Below are positions 54,815 through 62,641 of a DNA stretch of 64,000 bases, one piece after another. Below the pieces are notes generated by a model. The model was given only the letters and a program-made list of their open reading frames with translations, was not told the DNA's origin and did no database searches. This DNA is from Croceimicrobium sp965228705. Lineage in GTDB: Bacteria; Bacteroidota; Bacteroidia; Flavobacteriales; Schleiferiaceae. The stretch is from assembly GCF_965228705.1 (NCBI RefSeq), contig NZ_OZ245832.1, forward strand, positions 744,001-808,000. The letters run 5' to 3'. The first letter of the stretch is position 1. Every line of letters starts with the position of its first letter. The translations under genes and the position numbers were made by a program.

Positions 54815-55677
54815 AGCCCTGCCGTAAGAGAGAGATTGGTCAGGAAATATCTAGACGCTACGGTATTAGCAGGGCATGCCGTGTATTAAACCTCAGTAAA
54901 AGCGTGTATTACTATCAAGCCCAAGCAAAGGATGATCGTGAGCTGGAAGAAGCATTACTGACGAAAGCAAAAGAACATTCTGAGGAAGGCTTTTGGAACG
55001 CCTATCACCGCTTACGTAATGAAGGCAAGACTTGGAACCACAAACGACTACATCGTGTTTATGTGGCTTTAAAACTACCTTTAAGACGAAAGGTTAAGAA
55101 GCGATTACCCGCTCGGGTAAAAGAACCGTTAGTGGTGCCTGATAGGCCGAATCAGACCTGGAGTATGGACTTTGTACATGATGTACTAGAAAACAAGCGC
55201 AAGTTTCGTGCATTCACGGTAATTGATGACTACAATCGAGAAGCACTACATATCGAAGTAGATTTCTCACTTCCATCAAACAGAGTAGTATATGTGCTTA
55301 ATCATTTAATCAATCGCAGGGGTAAACCCGATGTGATCCGAATGGACAATGGGCCCGAGTTCATTGCTGAGCTCACTAAATCATGGAGCGTCATTCATGA
55401 AATAGAATTTAGATATATCCAACCCGGCAAACCCACACAGAACGCTTTTATAGAGCGATTTAATGGAAGCTACCGCCGAGGAGTGCTGGACAAATATATT
55501 TTTGAAGATATCCATCAGGTAAGGGAGCAAACAGAAAAGTGGATGCATGACTATAACAACTTTAAACCTCATGATTCATTAGGAAATATACCGCCTAGGG
55601 TATACGCCAAACGCAACCACCCCGAGGGTACCCTCGGGGTGGTTGAAAACAATACTATCTTTGGAAAAGTCAATTAA
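54802..55677 (+). CDS. IS3-family transposase OrfB (DDE integrase), probably made as an OrfAB fusion
   Basis: The frame opens at 54802 and runs to 55677. It contains the IS3 HTH_21 region (EISRRYGISRACRVLNLSKSVYYY) and an rve integrase core with D (SMDFVHD), D (MDNGPEF) and E (FIERFNGSYR); 35 residues separate the second D and the E, the DD(35)E signature. The first plausible independent start is a GTG at 54904, which would omit the HTH; the likely active form is the -1 frameshift fusion OrfAB. A 30-bp palindrome lies in its last codons. All catalytic residues are intact, so the element may be active. Confidence 0.9.
   Translation, partial: KKALKPCRKREIGQEISRRYGISRACRVLNLSKSVYYYQAQAKDDRELEEALLTKAKEHSEEGFWNAYHRLRNEGKTWNHKRLHRVYVALKLPLRRKVKKRLPARVKEPLVVPDRPNQTWSMDFVHDVLENKRKFRAFTVIDDYNREALHIEVDFSLPSNRVVYVLNHLINRRGKPDVIRMDNGPEFIAELTKSWSVIHEIEFRYIQPGKPTQNAFIERFNGSYRRGVLDKYIFEDIHQVREQTEKWMHDYNNFKPHDSLGNIPPRVYAKRNHPEGTLGVVENNTIFGKVN
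55615..55644. repeat. 30-bp perfect palindrome at the end of orfB
   Basis: AACCACCCCGAGGGT is followed directly by its exact reverse complement. It encodes NHPEGTLGVV in the transposase frame, 31 nt before the stop. In RNA it would form a 13-bp or longer GC-rich hairpin. Confidence 0.9.
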
Positions 55678-55680
55678 CTA

Positions 55681-56139
55681 ATGGTTCGGATCAGGGGAAG
55701 CTTACAGCTCTATAGTGCAGATCATTGGGGAGATAAGGGTATCATAGCTACCGGAACTTATTTCGACAGATACTTAAATCCGAGCCCCTACAATGTATAT
55801 GTTTGGCTATTAAGCCTTGATGACTCTGGTTGTTTAGGAGCTGGAGATTGTGGCTCTGATATTAGCTTTGTGGAATGGGTTTTACCCGAACAGGGTTTGA
55901 GCGTGTATCCAAATCCGGCACATGATTACCTGAACCTTGAAATGGGACTTCCTGAATGTCAAAATATGCAGGGAACTGCTCACATTTTTAGTTTGGATGG
56001 TGAGCTTGTTTTAGAGGAAAAAGTTCAATTCTTCCAAGGGGAGCTACGCTTGGATGTAAGTAAGCTTAATCAAGGTCAGTATGTTTTGGAGCTGAAAACT
56101 AATAGAAGCTTGTTTTTGGTTAGGGTTCTAATTCACTAA
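55681..56139 (+). pseudogene. 3' part of the split T9SS surface-protein gene
   Basis: From 55707 the sequence continues the gene broken at 54480: YSADHWGDKGIIATGTYFDRYLNPSPYNVYVW..., then a T9SS type-A domain (SVYPNPAHDYLNLEMGL ending LVRVLIH). It is colinear with residues from about 370 of the intact paralogue. An ATG at 55681 inside the right end of the insertion sequence opens the frame, but the fragment has no signal peptide and so would not be exported. It ends 48 nt before the start of the paralogue. Confidence 0.85.
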
Positions 56140-56187
56140 TACCAATTGGAAGAGCCGTCTGTAAGGTCACCGCCCTTAACTCTTTTA

Positions 56188-57705
56188 ATGAAATATTTCT
56201 CATACATATTAATATTTCTCCTTTTAACAGGAGGCTCCAGTTATGCTCAAACCTTTGACTTAAAAAGTTACTCTAATCGACTTGCAATTTCTGGTGCACC
56301 TGCAATGTTGGTTGAGGATAGTGTGCTGTATAGCTTTTCTGTGGTAGAAGGTAATCGCACGGCTTTCACCTATAAGAAGTTTTCGCGCCAAGGTCAACTT
56401 TTAGATTCTAATTACTACGATGTTCAGGAAAAGGGTATTACCCTTATTAGTATGAGGAGGAACATGTTACAGCGAATCAGTGGTTCCTCACTTTTATGCG
56501 TTCAGGATTTTTTCAATCCGACTCAAGATACGGCATATCCTAGATTATATAAGATAAACAACGATTTAGATACACTCAATTCTGTAAAATTAGATTTACC
56601 TGGAACCACCACTATAAACTCCTTTGATGTTTTAGTGGATTCCAATCAAATTGTCCTGCTTGGGCATTATGCTAATATAGATCTGCAACTGGGCTTGTAT
56701 TTAGCACGTTATGATACTGCCCTTAACTTGTTGGGCTATTCAACTATACGCGACTTCAGACCCATCTATACTCCTGGTTATGGCCATGCCTACTTTCCAT
56801 ACCGATTAAGGAGAATGGCGGATAACTACTACATAACCGGTCGATGTTTTTATGTCCATAAGTTTGTAGAGAGTTTTTTAGTTAAAACGGACTTACTAGG
56901 AAATAAAATTTGGGATAAGCGCTACAAGTATCTAGACTCTAATACCGTTAGTTTTGAAATTCTGCCAATAGGCCAAGACAGTTTGTTTCAGGCATCGATT
57001 TATCGAAGTAAATATATAAATGGGAATGGCTATAATAGGGCCATTTTTAGAGTTTTGGATTCAAATTACAATGTATGGGATTCGATTGTTTACCCTGCGG
57101 AAGAAACGCAGTTTGAGTTTACCAATGCAATACGTTCGGCGGATGGTGCTATTCTTTTAACAGGCTATTATTACCTGGACGGTACAAAAGGTTTTATTTG
57201 GAAACTAGATAAAAATTTGAATACTATTTGGCGGCGCGTCTATTACCATGGAGATTGGGAAGATAGTAGCTGGCTTTATAATATTGATCAGTGGAATGAT
57301 GATGGAATTATTACAACTGGAACTTATTTCGATCGGTACTTAAACCCGAGCCCTTATAGTGTATATGTTTGGCTATTAAGCCTTGATGACTCTGGTTGTT
57401 TAGGAGCTGGAGACTGTGGCACTGATATAAGCTTTGTGGAATGGGAGCTACCCAATCAGCAACTTAATCTCTATCCAAATCCAACGCAGAGTCTTATTAA
57501 TCTGGAGATTTCTAATTCTGAATTGAAGGATGGTCTTGCGCACATCAGAATTTTTGAGCTTTCCGGGAAGAAGGTTTATGATACTGATGTTCTTTTTCTT
57601 GCGAATCAGTTCCATTTAAATTTAGGCTCATTGCATCCCGGTCAATACATTATTGAAGTGAAAACTGATAGTCGTTTATTCTTGAAAAGGCTAGTGGTGA
57701 ATTAA
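56188..57705 (+). CDS. T9SS type-A surface protein, intact tandem paralogue
   Basis: A 505-residue protein: signal peptide (1-20, ending SSYAQ), a region of repeated beta-strand motifs (for example TFDLKSYSNRLAISG, SLLCVQDFFNPTQDTAYPRLYKI, NIDLQLGLYLARYD) resembling a beta-propeller, and a T9SS type-A tail (about 430-505, NLYPNPTQSLINLEI). I start at ATG 56188; an upstream in-frame TTG at 56146 adds a non-signal-like extension. It is about 80% or more identical to the IS-split neighbour and may compensate for its loss. Function unknown. Confidence 0.82.
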   Translation: MKYFSYILIFLLLTGGSSYAQTFDLKSYSNRLAISGAPAMLVEDSVLYSFSVVEGNRTAFTYKKFSRQGQLLDSNYYDVQEKGITLISMRRNMLQRISGSSLLCVQDFFNPTQDTAYPRLYKINNDLDTLNSVKLDLPGTTTINSFDVLVDSNQIVLLGHYANIDLQLGLYLARYDTALNLLGYSTIRDFRPIYTPGYGHAYFPYRLRRMADNYYITGRCFYVHKFVESFLVKTDLLGNKIWDKRYKYLDSNTVSFEILPIGQDSLFQASIYRSKYINGNGYNRAIFRVLDSNYNVWDSIVYPAEETQFEFTNAIRSADGAILLTGYYYLDGTKGFIWKLDKNLNTIWRRVYYHGDWEDSSWLYNIDQWNDDGIITTGTYFDRYLNPSPYSVYVWLLSLDDSGCLGAGDCGTDISFVEWELPNQQLNLYPNPTQSLINLEISNSELKDGLAHIRIFELSGKKVYDTDVLFLANQFHLNLGSLHPGQYIIEVKTDSRLFLKRLVVN

Positions 57706-57773
57706 CGAATATTGATCTTGAAAATCGTCTTTATTCAAATCTAAAGGACAATAGCAATCCAAGGGGGAAACCA

Positions 57774-60700
57774 CTACCGCATCAGCTTTAAAAGCTTCTC
57801 TTCATTAGGGTATTGAATCTGCAAAAGCAGTACTCCCGTATGTTCCTTAAGTGCTATAAGTGCTTGCGGACTGTATTCCTCTGTTTCATAAATAACCTGT
57901 CCTTGCACATTCAGCACGCGAATGGATTTCCATTCTTTAAAAGAGTTGAGGTAAATGTCCCCAGCATCCAAATACCAAAACACTTCTTTGAAATGCACTT
58001 CGCTAAGTCGATGTTTTGATACTACTAATTGTAGTCCCTGACCTAAGCTTTGCGCTGCCAATTCCTGTTCATGCTGAACGTCGATCAAATTGTTTTTCGC
58101 ATCCAGGAAATAATAGAAATAATCTTCAGGAGCATCCTTCAATTGAATATGGCCTTGAGCAAGAGCTTTACTTCCCAATTGCAAGGGATAAAGCTTAAAT
58201 CCTTCTAATGGTGCATCATGACGAATGATTAGTGCCTTCTCCGCATCTAATTGGAAATAGAAAGATTGTTCATCCAAACCTCCGGCCAGTAGGGCATCTT
58301 CGCTAGCATTATAATCATCTTCAGCTCCTGGCTGATAGCGTAATGCAATCTCAGAGAAGTAGTTCGTATCAATTCGCAAACCCAAGCGGATGGCTTTTTC
58401 CTCATTCATTTTATGTCTACCGCGATTATTTGCTGCGCGCATAGATTGACCGAGTCCAAAACTGCGGGTATTCATGCCGGCGCCAGTTTGAGCATGGGAA
58501 GAGTGTACAAAGAAGGCTTGTCCGGCCGGAATATAACCATTGGCATTATTCACACCCGTGCCATTCACATAAGCAGCGTAGGCACTGCCATTATAGATCC
58601 AATAGCTTTGATCAAAACCTTCACTAGCAAAATCACTCTTGGCGCTCCAATCCAAAGCCGTAGGAAAGGGGTTGGGCAATAAATTCCAACCTCCGTTTCC
58701 ATCCTGGGTGTTCATGCTTTGGTTTGCCGACCTTGTGGTGCCACTTAAACTGATAATTAAAGGAACCGTTCCAAAATTGGGTGGACCAACAAAGAGATAG
58801 TATCCTTTGTCCTGAGATACGATCGCATTGGAATCGTGCACGCCTATCCAGGTTCCGTAGGCTGTGCTGCCATTAGTGCCAATGTTTTGACCATTATTCA
58901 GATCCGGATCGTAATAAAACAAATTGCAGGAGTCGCAAGTACTGGAGCCCGCAGTAGGGGCATAGTTTAGCTTGGCGCCATTGCTCCATTCAATATCCTT
59001 AAAACGGGCATCCGAAAAGGGAAAAGCAATCGGCTGCCAACCAGCGCGATCGATATAGTATTGCAAAGTGAGGTAAACCGAAGGACCCACATAAGAACCC
59101 GTACCCAAATTATCTGCTTCCAGTATTAAGGAGCCAGCGGAATTCACTACACTGTTTAAGTTCAATTTACCGGTACTTCCAACCCGTAAAACGGCATTGC
59201 TACGCAGATCCAGAGAGTTTAGCTGAGCCAAACCATCAATTTCAGCATCTTCACCGGGATAAATGATCATATTTCGGTTTTGGGTGTTGGCGCTGGGGGC
59301 TTCATTGTTTTTCCAATAACTGCCGTTCCAAACCAGGGCATTGGAATGTCGACTCAAGCTGATATCATCAATACTCCAAACTTCGTTGGTCGAATTATTG
59401 GATGCTTCAATCTTGATGGCTAAGGTGCTTACTGATTTTAAACCGAAAATTATTTGATGGTAGGCATCTGCTTCACGATAACCTCCGCCGGCAGGGCTGT
59501 AGCTGAGGTTCTGTCCAGAACTGCTAATAATTTGTCCACTGGAGGTATTGCTGCCACTACCGCTGGAATAGCTTCCATAACCCCATTTAGCATTGTTGTT
59601 TCCATTAATGGTAAGGTCTGGGCTTGCGCCGAATCCGCCCCCATTTATATCCAGATAAACTTTAATGTAATCGGCTCCATCCGCTCCATTTCCAGAGGTC
59701 AAAGCCGTAGAACTTAAATTGATCACCAGACTTAAACTATCCGCTGATGAGGTGTTTACCGTGGCTAGTTCTAAGCTCTGACTGCTATTGTTTACCTGCC
59801 AGGAATTGGATCCACTTAAAATACGTTCGTTGGGTGGATAGTCCGAGGCTCCAAGGTCGCTGCTTATAGCTCCATTACCGGAATTCAAGGTCCAATTATC
59901 GGAAGCATCGCCTTCGAAACCTTGAAAATAAAGTTGAGCACTGCCACTGCCTTCAGCATCAGGGAGACTAAGGCTGGCACTTACCGGACTGCTATAGGAA
60001 TTTCCATTAAAGCTATAGGCCGCAAAACTATAGTCGGCCCCTTCATTTAATCGTGTGATGGGAGCCAAGTTGGTAGCCGGTCCGAAATAGGCTACTTCGC
60101 CAATTCCTTGAAAGCTTTGCCCCACACTGTACAATCCGCTGGCGGTGCCAAAGTTTAAATTGGCGCCTTCGCCGTAAACGAGTAAAATAGAATCCCCATT
60201 ACTGTTTGCCGTTAATTGTACCTGGGCGGCGGTAGGACTGTAGGCCGATACTGCTAATTGAGGGGCCGTCAAAGCGGATTCCAGTACTATATGATCAAAA
60301 CCTCCAAAATCGGATCCACCATCTTGCTTGGCTCTTAAACGCAATTGAATTTGATTAACCGCATCGGGAATGGATAGGCTTATGCTTTGCCATCCACCAC
60401 TGGATATACCGCCAGTAGCACCTTGAAAGAGAGTTACAATTCCTTGACTAACATTATCATAAAGAAGCTCATATTCCAGGAGATCGCTGCTTTCAAAGGC
60501 TTCTGCATAATAGTCGAAGCTCAATTCAACATTGCTTTGAGCACTGATATCAATGGTTTGGAACTCGAGGATGTGGTAAAAATTTCCACCGCCATTGCTA
60601 TTATTCAAATCACGAATTCCCCAGAATTGATTGCCATCACTGGCATTGGCTACTCCGCCATTGGAGCTTACCACATCCCAGATATCATCATTTAAATTAT

Positions 60701-61844
60701 AGGCGGTAGGGTTGGCGGTATAATTCCAAGTATCGCTGGTTGTGCCTTCAAAACTGTTTTGGTATAGAGAAATTAGGGAACCACCAGTAGTGCTGATCGA
60801 CTTTTCAATACCGGTGCTGTAAGTATTGGAACTGCCAACTGACCATAATTTGTATTTGTAAACCGTGCCGGAATTTAAGCCGGTATGATCCGGAATATTG
60901 GCAGCAGGACCTTTATACAAAACCGTACCACCACCACTAATACTATTTCCAGCGCTTAAGCTTCCACTGGGTGCTCCAAAGCTTCCATTGGCAGAAGTAA
61001 AGGCCAATAACACATCATCACTGGATGAATTGGCAGTAGCACTAAAACTAATACTGCTTGCAGCGGCGGTTAGACTAAAGTTTTGTGGATCTGCAATGGC
61101 ATTGGTGAAACGGTCTTGAGCAGTTGGACCACCCCAAATGCGAGTAGCAAAAATGGGATTATCAATAAAGGGATTACGGTTCCCCTGAGCCTGATAAACT
61201 TCATCATTGCGTTGATCTTCTAATGCCGAAACCGGATCAATCGCATTCCATTGGAGAAGTAAGGTCATGGTGGCTACATCGCTTGCCTCGCATTGACTGC
61301 TGTAGCGCAAGTCCATATAAAAGATGGCTCTGGCTACATCACCACGCCAATCATCGCCAGGGTAAAAACCAGTGCTACTTACGGAACCATAGGATCCTGA
61401 ACCGCTTTCGTAACGCTTATTTCCTCGGGAACCATTAATACTATTGGTACAGGGTGCTAAATTATGGGCATCGGCCCCAGAGCCAGTGGTGCCTAAACTA
61501 GGATTGGCTAAAGATTTTGGGAAAATGTGTTCCCGTGTCCAGCCTGTACTGGCAGTTCCGGTACCACCGCCACCATAACTATTTGTTTTTGGGTCACTTA
61601 CACCGCTGTATATTAATATAACATTCGCGGTATTATTAGGGTCCTCATTCGCGTCTTTCAATAATTGAAAGGCGGTACTATAACTAATGTTAGTAGTATG
61701 TGTTGTGGTAATAAGATTTGTTAATGCAGCTTCCAGATTGCTGCCGCTTGCACTGGTATTTATCGAATTGTAATAGGCGACATTTTGAGCTGATAAATTG
61801 AATATCAGTAATATGCCGATGATTAAGGGGGTAAATCGACGCAT
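57774..61844 (-). CDS. Secreted endonuclease I fused to a long T9SS type-A surface region
   Basis: A 1,356-residue protein: signal peptide (1-19, ending NLSAQ), an endonuclease I (EndA/NucM, beta-beta-alpha-metal) domain at about 20-250 with WTREHIFPKS (catalytic His106), GADAHNLAP, RGDVARAIFYMDLRY and NRNPFIDNPIFA, then fibronectin-III-like and jelly-roll ('choice-of-anchor') domains, and a type-A T9SS tail ending QYPNEEKLLKLMR. EndA-type enzymes degrade extracellular DNA and RNA without sequence specificity; here the nuclease is probably displayed on the surface for nutrient use. Monocistronic. Confidence 0.9.
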   Translation of the reverse strand: MRRFTPLIIGILLIFNLSAQNVAYYNSINTSASGSNLEAALTNLITTTHTTNISYSTAFQLLKDANEDPNNTANVILIYSGVSDPKTNSYGGGGTGTASTGWTREHIFPKSLANPSLGTTGSGADAHNLAPCTNSINGSRGNKRYESGSGSYGSVSSTGFYPGDDWRGDVARAIFYMDLRYSSQCEASDVATMTLLLQWNAIDPVSALEDQRNDEVYQAQGNRNPFIDNPIFATRIWGGPTAQDRFTNAIADPQNFSLTAAASSISFSATANSSSDDVLLAFTSANGSFGAPSGSLSAGNSISGGGTVLYKGPAANIPDHTGLNSGTVYKYKLWSVGSSNTYSTGIEKSISTTGGSLISLYQNSFEGTTSDTWNYTANPTAYNLNDDIWDVVSSNGGVANASDGNQFWGIRDLNNSNGGGNFYHILEFQTIDISAQSNVELSFDYYAEAFESSDLLEYELLYDNVSQGIVTLFQGATGGISSGGWQSISLSIPDAVNQIQLRLRAKQDGGSDFGGFDHIVLESALTAPQLAVSAYSPTAAQVQLTANSNGDSILLVYGEGANLNFGTASGLYSVGQSFQGIGEVAYFGPATNLAPITRLNEGADYSFAAYSFNGNSYSSPVSASLSLPDAEGSGSAQLYFQGFEGDASDNWTLNSGNGAISSDLGASDYPPNERILSGSNSWQVNNSSQSLELATVNTSSADSLSLVINLSSTALTSGNGADGADYIKVYLDINGGGFGASPDLTINGNNNAKWGYGSYSSGSGSNTSSGQIISSSGQNLSYSPAGGGYREADAYHQIIFGLKSVSTLAIKIEASNNSTNEVWSIDDISLSRHSNALVWNGSYWKNNEAPSANTQNRNMIIYPGEDAEIDGLAQLNSLDLRSNAVLRVGSTGKLNLNSVVNSAGSLILEADNLGTGSYVGPSVYLTLQYYIDRAGWQPIAFPFSDARFKDIEWSNGAKLNYAPTAGSSTCDSCNLFYYDPDLNNGQNIGTNGSTAYGTWIGVHDSNAIVSQDKGYYLFVGPPNFGTVPLIISLSGTTRSANQSMNTQDGNGGWNLLPNPFPTALDWSAKSDFASEGFDQSYWIYNGSAYAAYVNGTGVNNANGYIPAGQAFFVHSSHAQTGAGMNTRSFGLGQSMRAANNRGRHKMNEEKAIRLGLRIDTNYFSEIALRYQPGAEDDYNASEDALLAGGLDEQSFYFQLDAEKALIIRHDAPLEGFKLYPLQLGSKALAQGHIQLKDAPEDYFYYFLDAKNNLIDVQHEQELAAQSLGQGLQLVVSKHRLSEVHFKEVFWYLDAGDIYLNSFKEWKSIRVLNVQGQVIYETEEYSPQALIALKEHTGVLLLQIQYPNEEKLLKLMR

Positions 61845-61989
61845 GAGGGTAGTTTGAATAAAAATCGAACTATTTGGGCTGCATTTTCGTTAAGTCAAGG
61901 TTATTTTTACAATTAATTTCTGAGCTCTTTAAATAGGATTTGTCGCTTTGGTCTGGTTCTTGTTTTTAGGGCTGTAAACAAAAATTAAA

Positions 61990-62586
61990 ATGAAAAAGCT
62001 CTATTATCTTAGTTTACTCAGTCTGGCCTTTATAGGCATGCAAGCCCAAACCGAAACACTACTGGGTTCCAATTTTAAAGTAGGAGGCTTTGGTGGCCCC
62101 TTTTTTCAATTTAGCAGTGTAGATGGAAACTTCGCCTATTATTCCGGTGGTGGCGGTGGGGTTATCCTTGATGGTAAATTCTTTGTTGGTGGTTTTGGAA
62201 TGGGGCTCAATACCCAGCATCGTTATGATATTCCTTATTTAGGTATACCCACAGAGCATGAATTGGAAATGGGTTATGGTGGTCTGTGGTTAGGCTATAT
62301 CTATCGTCCAACTAAAGTGGTGCACCTTAATTTCTCCTTACCAATTGGTGGCGGCTCTGCATCTTTCGATCGAGTAGGAGATGGCTTCAGTGCTGATATT
62401 ACTGATGCTATTTTTGTGATCAATCCAAATTTGGGTATGGAATTAAACCTCACCAAATGGATGAAGTTTACCGCCAATGCCGGGTATTTACTGGCCACGG
62501 GATTGGATAATGATTATATCGCCAGTGATGCTTTGAACAGTCCAAACCTTACGCTGGGCTTCAAGTTTGGCTATTTCGCTGAATAG
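61990..62586 (+). CDS. Exported beta-barrel-like protein of unknown function
   Basis: A 198-residue protein with a signal peptide (1-19, ending GMQAQ) and alternating amphipathic strands (KVGGFGGPFFQFSS, GGVILDGKFFVGGFGMGLN, LEMGYGGLWLGYIYRP, LGMELNLTKWMKFTANAGYLL), ending in an aromatic-rich LGFKFGYFAE as outer-membrane barrels do. About eight strands would fit an OmpA/OmpW-size barrel. No T9SS tail. I cannot place it in a named family; its position beside the nuclease gene is divergent and uninformative. Confidence 0.75.
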   Translation: MKKLYYLSLLSLAFIGMQAQTETLLGSNFKVGGFGGPFFQFSSVDGNFAYYSGGGGGVILDGKFFVGGFGMGLNTQHRYDIPYLGIPTEHELEMGYGGLWLGYIYRPTKVVHLNFSLPIGGGSASFDRVGDGFSADITDAIFVINPNLGMELNLTKWMKFTANAGYLLATGLDNDYIASDALNSPNLTLGFKFGYFAE

Positions 62587-62611
62587 TAAAAAGATAGTAT
62601 AATTGATATAT

Positions 62612-62641
62612 GGCTTGCTTCGAAAGAGGCAGGCCTTTTTT
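62612..62641. terminator. Terminator between convergent genes
   Basis: GGCTTGCTTC-GAAA-GAGGCAGGCC forms a 10-bp stem (two G-U pairs) with a GNRA loop, followed by TTTTTT. It lies between the two convergent genes and reaches the stop codon of the minus-strand one. Confidence 0.8.

Larger units (their letters stand above)
54481..55706 (+). mobile_element. Complete IS3-family insertion sequence (1,226 bp)
   Basis: The ends are inverted repeats beginning TGTAAGCTTCCC on both sides, followed by partial matching (CCGAAC), with TG...CA termini as in IS3. The element is flanked by the 4-bp direct repeat GCTC (54477-54480 and 55707-55710), the target-site duplication. It carries orfA and orfB in different frames with an A7G slippery site between them. 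Removing the element and one GCTC restores the host reading frame (NSSL-YSADHW). Confidence 0.92.

Noticed and set aside
54481..55706. Prophage or integrative element around the insertion
   Set aside because: Only orfA and orfB of an IS3 element lie between the inverted repeats. No integrase of another class, phage or conjugation genes occur.
57813..61119. Plus-strand open frames inside the endonuclease I gene
   Set aside because: They are shadows of the minus-strand coding sequence, lack plausible starts and show skewed composition expected from the opposite strand.
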